A stretch of 64,000 nt of DNA, from the NCBI RefSeq assembly GCF_000237925.1, contig NW_017386025.1, positions 3,034,215 to 3,098,214 on the forward strand, in the 5' to 3' direction. This DNA is from Schistosoma mansoni (taxonomy: Eukaryota; Platyhelminthes; Trematoda; Strigeidida; Schistosomatidae). Below, in pieces: positions 38,201 to 46,085 of this stretch (position 1 is its first letter; every line of letters begins with the position of its first letter). Below the pieces are notes generated by a model that saw only the letters and a list, made by a program, of their open reading frames with translations, searched no databases and was not told the origin of the DNA. The position numbers and the translations under genes were made by a program.

Positions 38201-39637
38201 TCAATCTGTACAACAGGATACTCGAGTGCCGTACTACTAATGCTCGGTGATAAATATTTTCAGTAAAAACTCGAGAGATTGAGACAAAATAAGACAGACT
38301 AACTTCAATAAGACTGATTGACTGGATTCTTATGGCATCGTTAAACAATGAAGGGTGGTACTGGCCAAAAACCGATGTTCCAGAAACTTCTGAAGGTAAC
38401 ATTAACCGGACAATTTCATCTTTAAGTCCAGCAACACTTCGAAATGTTTCTAAAGCTATATCAGCAGTCGAATTAGCGATTATTCCACAACCGCCACTCA
38501 TTGACACACCAGAATCAATTATTCCAACTTTGATGGCACGAGATAATGCGATCCGATAAATAGGTATCATTGCCGCCGTGAGGCATCGTAGTAAACTAAC
38601 AGATGGAGGATCTTGTTGTATTGCCGTTGAGAAAAGATAGAACAGAGACCCCACTGCTCTTTTGAGGAGACCTGTATCAACACGACTGTAGAGTGAAATT
38701 TAATTATTTAGTATGGTAAGCATATAAATGCATATCATAAAGGAAATGAAATACAAATGTGGTCATATGGGTTCATATGTGAATGGTATGGCTCACTCCT
38801 GATTATGTTACCGACATTTTGAAATTCGTAATTATTGTGTAAATTTATTTCGTATGGGTCATTCTACTAGCTTAAGATGAGTGCCGAGGACAAAAATGTA
38901 AGAGCATGGTCAAATCCAAAACGGTATATAATTATCGGGAAGATTTTACTAGTTATTTGAGGTAGATGGTAGTAAAATGAAGCTAAACCAGTGATTTTTG
39001 ATTGCAAGAATCGTAATTCATAAGACTACTGTCAGTTTTTTAACCATAATCTTGTTAGCATTTGATATTGAGCCAAAATGTATCAGCTACTGATCACACA
39101 TGCCATACCTTTCAACAAACAGCAACTTTAGAATGTCACATGATATGGCAGGGGGCTATGAACCATAAACCAGTAAAAATGTTTCTGATATTATATGACT
39201 TTGAAACTATTAACATATGTCATCCAAACAGATATGGTCAATAACTCCAATACTTTTAGATATCCTCACTAAACCACCCAAAAAGCGTTGTGGAGTTATT
39301 TTTGTTGCCACTACTGGAGTACACAAAAACTGAGACTCACCAAGCATCCTCAATGAAACCGATGACTGCCTTTTTAACTTCCGTGTTTGGATCATGTTGA
39401 AATTTGACAACCTCCTAAAGCAGGAGTGACTTTTGAAAGAAGCAGTACCTCAAAGAAGTTATCCAGCAGAGAGCATTCACGGTGTATCAATAACTCTTTC
39501 ACCTGAAGCAAATTAGACACCTTGACACTTGCCAGATGTGCTAACGATGCCTCGTTTATGAGGGTAACAATCTATCGACAATTAACTCCAAAAACGAAAC
39601 GGCAAATACTCACCCTATCAAACGCGGACTGAGGCAT
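7982..39637 (-). CDS. SYMPK: symplekin, complete 24-exon gene model
   Basis: Symplekin is the nuclear scaffold that holds together the cleavage/polyadenylation (CPSF) and histone pre-mRNA processing complexes. My exons, 5' to 3' on the minus strand: 39637-39614, 39571-39449, 39414-39341, 38948-38892, 38685-38304, 37251-36879, 36206-36049, 35236-34808, 34086-33824, 32191-31870, 31429-30952, 30829-30563, 28641-27939, 25895-25799, 23799-23635, 21781-21612, 20762-20693, 19868-19412, 16216-16046, 15847-15615, 13889-13713, 13240-12514, 9929-9538, 8089-7982. All joins keep phase and total 6420 nt (2139 aa), against about 1270 aa in vertebrates; the extra length is mostly low-complexity linker. The ATG at 39637 was chosen because it starts a frame that splices directly into the family's first conserved helix. 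Family hallmarks are seen at both ends ([10 protein letters not shown] near the N-terminus, [15 protein letters not shown] in the C-terminal domain). The weakest exon is 38948-38892 (GTCCTC donor), but it restores exactly the spacing of the vertebrate protein. Confidence 0.9.
8200..9110. repeat. repeat-like tract in last symplekin introns
   Basis: This intron tract between the last two symplekin exons is less AT-rich than its neighbours and contains stem-like and GCG-rich pieces (around 8930-8955) plus a short TA run at 8850-8866. It has the look of an old mobile element, but I could not assign a family. Confidence 0.25.
10076..10151 (+). repeat. tRNA-like sequence, SINE head or tRNA relic
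   Basis: A 76 bp stretch has a terminal stem (GGAG pairing with CTCC), an A box-like TGGTTAGTT and a perfect B box-like GGTTCGAACC. The middle is too AT-rich for a good anticodon arm. I interpret it as the tRNA-derived head of a SINE or a decayed tRNA pseudogene in a symplekin intron, not as a working tRNA. Confidence 0.4.
11258..11302. repeat. (TA)n microsatellite
   Basis: An uninterrupted run of TA dinucleotides of about 45 bp lies just before a LINE fragment in a symplekin intron. Confidence 0.95.
11325..11935 (+). mobile_element. decayed LINE fragment with reverse transcriptase remnant
   Basis: Reading on the plus strand, the piece near 11655-11705 translates to a remnant of the reverse transcriptase active-site block ([11 protein letters not shown]), normally YADD. 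The leading part (GGCTTCTCGTACTGG... TTTAGTCAAGTGATATAT) is shared with the tract at 33515-33610, next to another LINE fragment. Several frame changes and stops show it is dead. It is probably an RTE- or CR1-like non-LTR element. Confidence 0.5.
12481..12506. repeat. (AAT)n microsatellite
   Basis: Nine or so AAT repeats lie in the intron immediately downstream of the symplekin 13240-12514 exon donor. Read through without splicing they would give a poly-Tyr run on the minus strand. Confidence 0.9.
13395..13560. repeat. interspersed repeat, partner at 23995-24135
   Basis: The part reading TCCCAATGAGTAGAAAAATT and TGATGTTTCGTGACT recurs in reverse complement at about 23995-24060. The following part (CTCAATTTATTTGAAACTAT) recurs in direct orientation at about 24085-24130. 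The shared pieces therefore have mixed orientation, which suggests a composite repeat or local inversion. Confidence 0.45.
13713..25895 (-). CDS. SYMPK: symplekin C-terminal domain exons
   Basis: Eight exons encode the conserved C-terminal half, residues about 1218-1731, that in other animals contacts CPSF73/CPSF100 and CstF64. Conserved blocks in order: [153 protein letters not shown] and [20 protein letters not shown]. All internal joins keep phase. The join of 21781-21612 to 20762-20693 gives a result collinear with the vertebrate protein ([10 protein letters not shown]). Confidence 0.93.
14073..14115. repeat. (AAT)n-rich microsatellite
   Basis: Imperfect AAT/AATG repeats within a symplekin intron. 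Confidence 0.85.
14845..15177 (-). mobile_element. tRNA-derived SINE, second family, near full length
   Basis: On the minus strand the element starts at about 15145 with a Ser/Leu-tRNA-like head (GACTCAGTGGCCGAGTGG) and a clear B box (GGGTTCGAGTCCC). It continues through a body containing CCCAAATAGGACGGAA to a distinctive 3' part ending in CAATACTGAATGAATATAAA at about 14837-14845. The body resembles the Sm-alpha-like SINE, but the head and tail differ. It lies in a symplekin intron. Confidence 0.7.
15178..15316 (-). mobile_element. second, partial copy of the same SINE tail
   Basis: About 139 bp repeat the 3' part of the element at 14845-15000 with very few differences, in the same orientation and directly abutting the first copy. 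The tRNA-like head is missing. Either a 5'-truncated insertion landed in the first element's target, or the region was partly duplicated. Confidence 0.65.
16512..18160 (+). mobile_element. RTE-like LINE copy, 5'-truncated, reverse transcriptase to 3' end
   Basis: The plus strand carries a non-LTR reverse transcriptase in pieces: [33 protein letters not shown], the RT block [25 protein letters not shown] at about 17107, [12 protein letters not shown], and the C-terminal [20 protein letters not shown] and [16 protein letters not shown]. The N-terminal endonuclease is absent. The reading frame is interrupted by several stops and shifts (for example after GRVY at 17455), so it is inactive. The 3' tail to about 18160 matches the copy at 29437-30490. 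Amino acid pattern fits RTE-type elements such as schistosome SR2, though I cannot fix the family name from sequence alone. It lies in the symplekin intron 19411-16217. Confidence 0.85.
18180..18440 (-). mobile_element. decayed LINE 3' fragment
   Basis: On the minus strand, weak remnants of the LINE C-terminal pattern (a degraded [12 protein letters not shown] block near 18310-18335) are recognisable. It abuts the 3' tail of the plus-strand copy in opposite orientation. Strongly diverged. Confidence 0.35.
19936..20192. repeat. long imperfect hairpin (inverted repeat)
   Basis: The left arm, about 19936-20030, is the reverse complement of the right arm, about 20108-20192. A core of 38 nt (19972-20009 against 20129-20166) is perfectly matched, and the outer ends share GCTGAC/GTCAGC with AACCAAAT/ATTTGGTT. 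The loop is about 75-100 nt. It lies in a symplekin intron and could be a foldback or MITE-like element. No target duplication was made out. Confidence 0.85.
21337..21440 (-). mobile_element. LINE 3' tail fragment
   Basis: About 100 bp (GTCAGTCAGTCACACTGAGC through CACATTAGCTCAATGAG) match the 3' tail of the RTE-like copy at 29437-29540 at moderate identity. No coding part is attached. It lies within a symplekin intron. Confidence 0.5.
22090..23310 (-). mobile_element. decayed non-LTR retrotransposon (RT domain)
   Basis: The minus strand shows an upstream block ([19 protein letters not shown] near 23170-23110, and [15 protein letters not shown]) typical of the region just before reverse transcriptase. 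It is followed by [20 protein letters not shown] and a degraded active site ([13 protein letters not shown]) near 22430. Stops and shifts are frequent, so this is an old dead copy. It belongs to the same broad LINE group as the other fragments but is a different, more diverged family. It lies in the symplekin intron 23634-21782. Confidence 0.6.
25920..25944. repeat. (TA)n microsatellite
   Basis: A short TA run lies just upstream of a symplekin exon acceptor at 25896. Confidence 0.9.
26118..26400 (-). mobile_element. interspersed repeat A, copy 1
   Basis: This shares nearly all of its sequence (AACACATAAATATTGGTACA through GAGGAGATGCAGTCCCA) with the insertion at 32646-33170. In minus orientation it ends in an A/T-rich tail, as a retroposon would. 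No coding domain was recognised. It lies in the symplekin intron 27938-25896. Confidence 0.65.
26540..26700 (+). mobile_element. LINE C-terminal fragment
   Basis: The plus strand translates to a degraded copy of the LINE C-terminus ([20 protein letters not shown] against [20 protein letters not shown] in the better copies), followed by 3' UTR-like sequence. Confidence 0.55.
26790..26945 (-). mobile_element. Sm-alpha-like SINE, minus strand, truncated
   Basis: The reverse complement carries the tRNA-like head near 26935-26860 (CCGGCTCACTAGTCTAAAGG and B box GGGTTCGAGTCCC). Much of the 3' body is missing or diverged. Confidence 0.6.
27939..35236 (-). CDS. SYMPK: symplekin central region, low-complexity linkers
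   Basis: Six exons encode residues about 398-1217. The 35236-34808 exon has a seven-Gln run and is Ser/Thr/Gln rich. The 34086-33824 exon has a stretch of Asp and Glu followed by basic RRLRKK and then the conserved ANVADLVLL. This splices to [19 protein letters not shown], a strong symplekin match. The 31429-30952 exon is Pro/Met rich with a run of five Met. The 28641-27939 exon contains a helical conserved start ([20 protein letters not shown]) and a long acidic and Lys-rich insert before returning to a conserved helix. The low-complexity inserts account for much of the extra length compared with vertebrate symplekin. Confidence 0.85.
28805..29012 (-). mobile_element. Sm-alpha-like SINE, minus strand
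   Basis: The reverse complement gives the head (CTCGGCTCAGTGGTTCTAGA), a B box (GGGTTTGAGTC), the body with GCGCATTGCTGAGGAGTTCC and the 3' part ending in GACCCATGATTTCAAC. It is a nearly complete copy in the symplekin intron 30562-28642. Confidence 0.75.
29189..29233. repeat. (TA)n microsatellite
   Basis: A run of about 44 bp of TA repeats, followed by ATGATACGACTGG. It lies between a SINE and a LINE copy. Confidence 0.95.
29437..30490 (-). mobile_element. RTE-like LINE copy 2, 5'-truncated
   Basis: The minus strand encodes the C-terminal third of the same LINE as the 16512-18160 copy: [37 protein letters not shown], then (after a stop shared with copy 1) [20 protein letters not shown] and [20 protein letters not shown], ending in SSLKP and TAA. 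It is 5'-truncated just after the reverse transcriptase active-site region, as is usual for LINE insertion. Coding parts look almost identical to copy 1, so both are fairly young. It lies in the symplekin intron 30562-28642. Confidence 0.85.
32300..32645 (+). mobile_element. RTE-like LINE endonuclease fragment, 5' part
   Basis: On the plus strand, frames around 32360-32640 give an APE-type endonuclease remnant ([26 protein letters not shown], then a degraded DMKIS/HDMDWQKG segment and IFPHKRI). In intact elements the DFNAKVG block follows YAPTND; here it is degraded by frame changes. The fragment is cut at 32646 by another insertion and resumes at about 33171. It lies in the symplekin intron 33823-32192. 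Confidence 0.75.
32646..33172 (-). mobile_element. interspersed repeat A, copy 2, nested in LINE fragment
   Basis: This insert interrupts the endonuclease fragment. Its left edge is a run of TTA units, which on the minus strand is an (AAT)n tail, as in RTE-type 3' ends. An ACGCAT motif stands at both junctions (32640-32645 and about 33165-33172), a plausible short target duplication. About 250 bp match copy 1 at 26118-26400. The further 270 bp contain minus-strand open frames (80 and 72 codons) without a recognisable domain. Confidence 0.65.
33173..33610 (+). mobile_element. RTE-like LINE endonuclease fragment, 3' part
   Basis: The sequence resumes after the nested insertion with [12 protein letters not shown] and then an open frame (33240-33536) containing [20 protein letters not shown] and [20 protein letters not shown]. 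This is the end of an APE-type endonuclease with its SDHH motif and the linker toward reverse transcriptase. The reverse transcriptase itself is absent. The flank 33515-33610 is shared with 11390-11510. Confidence 0.8.
34280..34765 (-). mobile_element. decayed LINE 3' fragment
   Basis: On the minus strand, [17 protein letters not shown] at about 34500-34450 is a degraded form of the LINE C-terminus [15 protein letters not shown]. It is followed by 3' UTR-like sequence. Lies in the symplekin intron 34807-34087. Confidence 0.5.
36049..39637 (-). CDS. SYMPK: symplekin N-terminal HEAT-like domain exons
   Basis: These seven exons encode residues 1 to about 397, the helical-repeat scaffold that in other animals binds the phosphatase Ssu72 and partners of the cleavage complex. 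Readable family blocks include [19 protein letters not shown], then [60 protein letters not shown] and [20 protein letters not shown]. The first two introns are only 42 nt (39613-39572) and 34 nt (39448-39415), typical of schistosome 5' introns. The intron after the sixth exon starts with GC rather than GT (36878-36207). The 37251 exon joins to the 38304 exon without gain or loss against vertebrate symplekin. Confidence 0.88.
37602..38128. mobile_element. 527 bp insertion with 13 bp target duplication
   Basis: The 13-mer ACCACTCAGAGTT occurs at 37589-37601 and again at 38129-38141 and flanks a block clearly richer in GC than the intron around it. The block has no terminal inverted repeats, no poly(A) tail and no domain I can name. 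A 96-codon plus-strand frame starting at 37960 runs through its right part and out into the intron. Target duplication length fits a retroposon. It sits in the symplekin intron 38303-37252. Confidence 0.7.
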
Positions 39638-40084
39638 AGTAGCGCAGAAAACCGAATAAGGCCCGTCCTACGAAATTGTTCCTCAATTGTCGATATACTT
39701 AGCAAAATGGTTTGGAATTATAGTAAATACGGATTTTAACTTTTCCTACCTTATTATAAAGAAAAACCAGAAGCTTGCGCAAATGACGATATATTTGTCA
39801 TTTCTAGCATCGTCATAGGCTGTTGTATAAACTCTTTCGTCCTTAGTTGTTTCAGTCATCTTATTGTTTATGACATCATCAACAATAACTGAGGTTCATT
39901 TGTCACCTCCTACAAATCTAAAATTTTAACAGTTACCTTTCGAATTTTTAACATGTTCTGAAACGTTAACGGCGATATCGTAATCTCTACCCTTGATTCT
40001 TTTTGTGACTGGTTTTGGTGCTATTTTGAAAACCAACTCCTTTCAGACTGGCACGTGTAAAAATGAAATGCGACTTATTTACCT

Positions 40085-40395
40085 TGCAGTGTTCGTAGCG
40101 GTAAATAAATCCCAAAAATAAATGGTTCTGTATGTCTTAGACATTGATGATAACCTCATTAGTTTCATTAGACTCGGCCTAGCTGAAGGCGCCCGGTCAC
40201 GTATCCGCACCAGATCATGAGTGGTACGCTGTTATACGCATCATCTGTAACTGCTGACCAATTAAGACCAGACGCTTCTCGACATGTCTATAACTTTCCA
40301 AATATTTCATCAAGCCCCTTCACTTTTATTTTCTGACTTGGCTGGGTTGGTATACTTCGATCAAAAATGTGTTACGTATAGGGGCGTTGTCAAAC
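40085..40395 (+). repeat. LTR-like repeat, copy 1
   Basis: This is the first of three diverged repeats of about 310 bp sharing AGCTGAAGG, GGTCA, ATCCGCACCAGATCA, GACCAGACGCTTCTCGACAT and similar landmarks. Same orientation as the other two. The likely source is the LTR of the retroelement fossil to the right. Confidence 0.5.
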
Positions 40396-40429
40396 TCGGA
40401 AAAGCTGTGGCCTCTTAATGTTTGTTTAA

Positions 40430-40745
40430 TTCTGTAGCAGTAAACAAACCCTCAAAATCATTGGCTCTGTAAGTCTTCGACATTGGATTCTGACCACATT
40501 AGTTTTAATGGACTCACCTAGCTGAAGGCTCTCGGTCATGCATCCGTACCAGATCACAAGTTGGGACGCCGTGTTCAACTTCTCCTGCGGTCACTAGCCT
40601 GTTTAGACCAGTCACTTCTCGATATGTTGATAATCTATCAAATATATCTTCCAACCTCCTCGCTTCAGACATTTGATTTTACTGGGTGGGCGCGATTCGA
40701 TTATAGAAGGTGTTGCTGGTAAAGTGTTGTCAAACTACAATACCT
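40430..40745 (+). repeat. LTR-like repeat, copy 2
   Basis: The second copy, in near tandem with the first, shares CCTAGCTGAAGGCTCTCGGT, CATGCATCCGTACCAGATCA and GACCAGTCACTTCTCGATAT. Divergence between copies is high, so the family is old here. Confidence 0.5.
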
Positions 40746-41569
40746 GTGGTATCTTCAATTCCAACAAACATTGCAACGAGTGACACCCAAGTCCTCGATC
40801 GGTGGTCTCAAGCAATTGTCATATATAGTACGGGAAGTGTTCGGAAGAAAGCTGCTTGTACTGTATGCACTAACTTTTTGATCTTAGTAAGATGAGGCAA
40901 AGAAGCGCGTCGTAAGCCAAAGGTGATTCTTACTTGCAATTAGCAGACATTTACGCTTCCTCTCAGATTATCAGATGATCTTGAATATTGATTTCTCTTA
41001 TATTCTGTGGAATTTATGAGTAAGGAGTTAGGTCAATCAACGCCAGGGAAGTTTTGTTCTGTGATCTAGGTGGTTCGGTCATGGAGCTTTCACTTATCTT
41101 CTGAATAATATCAGCACGAACTTCAGGTAGACGTGAAGCATTCGAACCCCTCTCCAGATGACTCATGGATCGTCCTGTCACCCTGACTCTTGAGTAGTTG
41201 TGGTTGACCTCTAACCTCCCATTGCGTGCCCCTTTATCCGGGTTGTATATCTCATTTGTCTGATTGTTGATCCTATATTTGTTTTCGAGTATTCTGATTG
41301 CGAGCAGGAAGCATACCGTTTATCAACCAGCCGGAAGACTAAGAAAAATGTGTGAGACCAAGAGTCAGATCAAAGAAGGATACAGTCCAAACAAAGGGGC
41401 AGATAATGACAGGTCAGGAGTCCACAATAACCACTCAAGAGTGATGCTGATAGAGCAAAGTATGAGTCATATGTAGAGAAATTAGAATACTTCCCTTCTA
41501 CCTGAAGTTTGTACTGATGAACGAACGTATGCCAAAAGCATCCACACGAGCTGGAAATCCTTTTCGTTA

Positions 41570-41890
41570 TCTTTGTAGCTGTAAATAATTCCCCAAAATC
41601 AATAGCTCATTAAGTGTTCGACATTGGATGCTGACCACGTTGTTTTAAGTGGACTTGTTTAACTGAAGGCTTTCGGTCATGCATCCGCACCAGATCACGT
41701 TTCATCTCGGCGTGGGACACTGCTCCTACGTTTACATGGCCAGCTTATAGTAAAGGTTCCTCGATATATTGGTAACGTATCAAATATATCATTCCTACCT
41801 CTTCTCGTCTGACTTCTGATATCCGTCTGACCGGGAACGATCGATTATAGAAGATACTACTGGTTGCTAGTTGTAAAACTAGAATATCCG
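41570..41890 (+). repeat. LTR-like repeat, copy 3
   Basis: The third copy lies just upstream of the gag-like region and shares AACTGAAGGCTTTCGGTCAT, GCATCCGCACCAGATCACGT and the ATCGATTATAGAAGAT tract with copy 2. Its position makes it the best candidate for the 5' LTR of the fossil at 41990-44340. Confidence 0.5.
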
Positions 41891-41989
41891 TTGTATCCTC
41901 ATCTTAAATTCCACCTAGAGAATTAAAAGCCTTTTCTCAGTCAGCTGGTATCCGTTCTTTACTAAAATAAACTAACTTTTCACTACGAT

Positions 41990-44340
41990 GCCTGTGTCTG
42001 CGAGTAAAACGAGCTTATGTCTGAAGGTTTGGCGAGTGATAATGTTAAGGATGAAAATTCATGTATGACTGATGATATATGTGGTAAAAGGGAAGTATGC
42101 GTAGGGTTAGGTTCTGTGAGTCGTTCAAATAGGTCATCATTGAGACTGCTTGAACATGTTCTTAAGCATTTTAGTGGTGATACACCAGACTAATCTGAAT
42201 TTACTAGCAGACGACTGTCAGATGAAGTTAAACTCATGTATTTAGTGAGACAGTAGATGGGAGATGCCACTAGAGCAATTAAATTCGGCAAATTCTTACC
42301 AGCCATTGAAACGTATAACGAGACAAGAAAGATGCCGAAGCAAGGATTTGGTAGACCGTTTATGGTGGCAGGAAGAGCCCTTGAACCTGCTTAGGGCAAC
42401 TATGGACAGAATAATGACGAATCGAAGGACGTGATGGGCTTCTTGGATAACTTGCTAACATATAGAATTACCCTATCGTCAATGAATATGGAGGATGAAC
42501 TAAGCTGTTTGTCAGTCTTAGAGGTAGTACCTGGTCTCTTACCTACACGGTTGCAGAGAAAGTGGGTCAGGTAGAGTTTTTCCATGGGAAAAAAGAGTGT
42601 CAAACGAAGTTTTATGGATATTGTGGAAATGGTGAAGCGTGATGTGAACCAGTCCCCGAGTTGTTTCACAGGAATGTCACATCAGTATCGTTTGATGACG
42701 GATGAGCCCTTCCCATGAGATCTATCGAATATAATAACAAGGAATAATTGTATAAACCAAGGAAGTAACTGTTGGCTACGTACAGAAGTTCACGACTTGG
42801 ACCTGTGCAAAAATCTCGAAACCCTTTATAGAATGCAGAGATTGAATTACGTACAAACGCTGAGATTTTGCCTTCTTTGCCAAAAAGGAGGACACTAATC
42901 AAGAATGTCAGCAGTAATGATCTAAAGATACTGATAGCTCTAAGTAATGTAAAATTAAATGATGACCTGTATACTCAAAATGCTCTTAAGTCTTGAGTTA
43001 TATCACCTTCACGGTCTGATGCAACTCAGAAAGATATTCTGAAACAAGGTTGTCATGAGTTGGGAATGTCCTCTTTTCATAAATGTAACCCCAAGTAGAC
43101 TGTGTGATTGAGAATAGTTTAGTTAGTTCAAAAGTTGTTTTGACCAAGAAACTACAGAAACGAACATGAGAAAGGGAGAGTTGTTTGATTACCGTGATTG
43201 TTCATCTTACTCTGCCAGGAAAATCGTTGGTTGGTTTAGCAACCACATATACGACTAGAGAGTTTAGGCATATGTTGTTAATTAATGGTGTTGTTTTCAA
43301 CCACTTGTTTTACAATTCATGTTGTGGCCTACCGAGTCTGATCAGTCTTTATGCTCGCATAGAGACGAAGATCACCATCCTAAACTAAGTTTGCCTATGT
43401 GCGCAAACTCAAACCGTGTAATTGAAAATGAATCTGAAAGCTTGGGTGAAGCGAATAATGTGACTAAGTACACTGAAATTCAGAAAAAAACGTATGTCGC
43501 CCATCATCAAATTATAGCTGGTTGTTAGGAGGTGATATTCGATACAGTGGTTACTAGTAAGGTTTTTTACTTTCCTGAGACCAAGTATGCATTTCCTCAG
43601 TGCAGTTGGAGTTGTGTGGTTCACGTCTATTATGTTACTCCTAGTTATCACCGGATCTTGCCTGAGATTTCAACGATAGTTTTATGATGTTACATATTAT
43701 CAATGTGCAAGCAGAATGATATTAGTCTTGATGTGCTTAGCAAGCTGCATGTGTTTAGGCGTAATTATGTACGAAGTTCTGACTGACGTCAAGATCTGAT
43801 TCCCAGGATGCATTAAAGACATAGTGCATTAGCGGATTACGAACACGAAATTAAGGTATTAGTTGTTGTGACGATATTAAAATTGATGATCATCGTTCAC
43901 GAAATCCAATTCCACTTGGAGTTCCGTCTTCAACTGTTTGAATGGCTAAAGGATGTAGTCTGGTTCACTGCATTCCTGCAAATGCTGCCAGTAATAGCGA
44001 GTGACTCAGTACTTGAGTGGACGAGAATATATCATCTCACTATATGTGCTCAAATAATGTACCATGAATAAGAAACACATCAAGACAAATTGGAAGAATC
44101 TTCTAGGTGTGCATTTAATGCCGAGTTAATGTTAAAAGTGCAACGCATACAGATAGTTGTCGCACGTCGTGGCATGAAGCAACGCACCGACTTTTGTATT
44201 ATTTACAGGAATTTCTAAATATTATGAGCCTTTGTTTACGGTTGTTAATGTCTCAGTTTCCTGTGTCAATAATGTTACTAAATTAGTCAAAGAGTATTGT
44301 AAGTATAAAAAGTGATATCAAGGTATGATAGAGCGCAACG
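41990..44340 (+). mobile_element. BEL/Pao-like LTR retrotransposon fossil
   Basis: Plus-strand remnants suggest a gag-like part (about 42000-42930, ending in a zinc-knuckle-like region) and weak protease/pol-like parts to about 44340. The family call rests on the general pattern of gag with a zinc knuckle and on the LTR-like repeats upstream. It is heavily broken, with well over ten interruptions, and looks old. No 3' LTR was recognised. Confidence 0.4.
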
Positions 44341-45920
44341 TGATTTGGAATACTCTGGTACACTATCAGGAATGGTGATCCATGAGACAAGGAGCTGTTG
44401 TATAATAGCATGTATATATAGATATATTGTGGCAGAGTCCTCCATATTATATTAGTTGTGTTTCTAAGTCATCGTGTTGTCTCACAGATCACCCGGTAGC
44501 ATCGCTAACAGTAAATGCCCGACCAAGTCTGTTGACTAGCCATCAAGATGCAAGAAGGTTTTCAAATGTCTGTATAACTAATTGATTGTTATTTAATTAC
44601 TGCTTCAGTGTTATTTCGCTCGTTGATTTGTCCTCAATTGCCTGCCATCACTTAGATAATGGTGCGGCACAACTATACCTGAGCCTAGACAATTCACGTA
44701 TAAAGTGCACCAACCGGGGGTCGGACTACAATGAACATCTTATAATAAGCTAAAATGCCACGTATGTATTAGCACAATCCTTTCCTACGAGTCAGTGTCT
44801 CATAACAGTTGTTAGGAACAGGGGCAGTTAGGCGTACTGCTGTAAGTCCTGTCTGCCCATCGTAGGTCTCCAGGTATGACTGCACGAATCACTTGTTCGT
44901 GTTTGGTTTGTCTTTTATGTGTTTGTTTATCATAGTCAAACTGTATTTTTTTTATAAGAAAGGTATAAATAAGCGCTTCTGTTGAGGAAGCTAACATTTC
45001 TATATATACTTTGACTCTACTGATTTCCTCTATTTTAATAAGAGCCACAATATCATGAAATTCACCGGAACACCTATGAATGACTTTTATGGCAAACTGA
45101 AACGAACACCTGGGGGTGACTTACAAAGCATGTAAACTTACACACAAAATGTAAGATTTTTAAACTGTTATGGAAGCTTGATTCAGCGGAACGGTTATGT
45201 TGAATGACGAGTTTGCTCTGGTGTCCTTCTGTTAACAATTCATTACTGTGTCCATAACACTGTTTCATCATTATTACCAATTATATTTACCATTATTATT
45301 ATATCATAAAACTGTCAAAAACCTTGTCTACACTCACGTCAATTTTGCGTGGTATACTTTGTGTTTATTCCCACTTCTGAGAGGCTTTTCCCTCAAATAG
45401 TGTGCGTCAAAGAGAAAGTTTTTATGGTTGTATTCTTGTGGACTGTGAAAACCTAACCTTCAGGTCTCGAACGTGGCATGATAACCTACCTGAAAGGTAA
45501 ATATTTGACAACAATCATACAGTTATAAATGCACAATACATTACTTTTTCACTAGATTCACTAAACTTATCTGTGTATCGGCATCTTATTTATGCTATCT
45601 GCTTCGAAGCAGTTTCAACCAGTGAACAGTCATTCCATCCTAGTGTTGTATTCCTCGGCATTTCTCATACATGGCCAATATTGATCGGTTAATGACACCG
45701 GTAGAACTCGCCAGTCTTGATAACCATTTGCTTACAATCATCATGTGTCCACTATTTATTAGCTTTAAGATGGAAGTTCACGTAGGTCCAGTGACAAGTC
45801 GAGACCAGTGAAGCCCAACCGTGTTGGATAAAAAACAGTTACCCAACGAAGACAATCAAAGATGGTGTCTTATTATCGTAGGTTGATCGAAGTTAGATAT
45901 TGACACGATCAGATGCTGGC
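44341..45920. other. intergenic, nothing supported
   Basis: Mixed sequence with short random open frames on both strands. It may include more retroelement debris near 44400-44820, but no domain could be read. Confidence 0.35.
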
Positions 45921-45924
45921 TTAT

Positions 45925-46085
45925 ATGTTCAGCGTTTGCGTGCGGGATCGAAGGTCTCGGATTTGATCCCAGCTTGAGGTATTGTGAGTACTCACTGCTG
46001 AGAAGCCCCATAATAGGTCAAAATAGCCATTTAGTGCTTCTAGATCCTCGATGGTGATTGGTTCATAATATCCATGAAAGTTATT
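45925..46085 (+). repeat. decayed Sm-alpha-like SINE
   Basis: A tRNA-like head with degraded B box (GGATTTGATCC) is followed by TGCTGAGAAGCCCCATAATA and a 3' part with GTGCTTCTAGATCCTCGATG. Order and spacing match the 4498-4700 copy, with many substitutions. Confidence 0.5.

Noticed and set aside
39210-39340. Minus-strand frame continuing past the third symplekin exon ([14 protein letters not shown])
   Set aside because: Its frame is shifted relative to the exon ending at 39341 and no acceptor gives the required phase.
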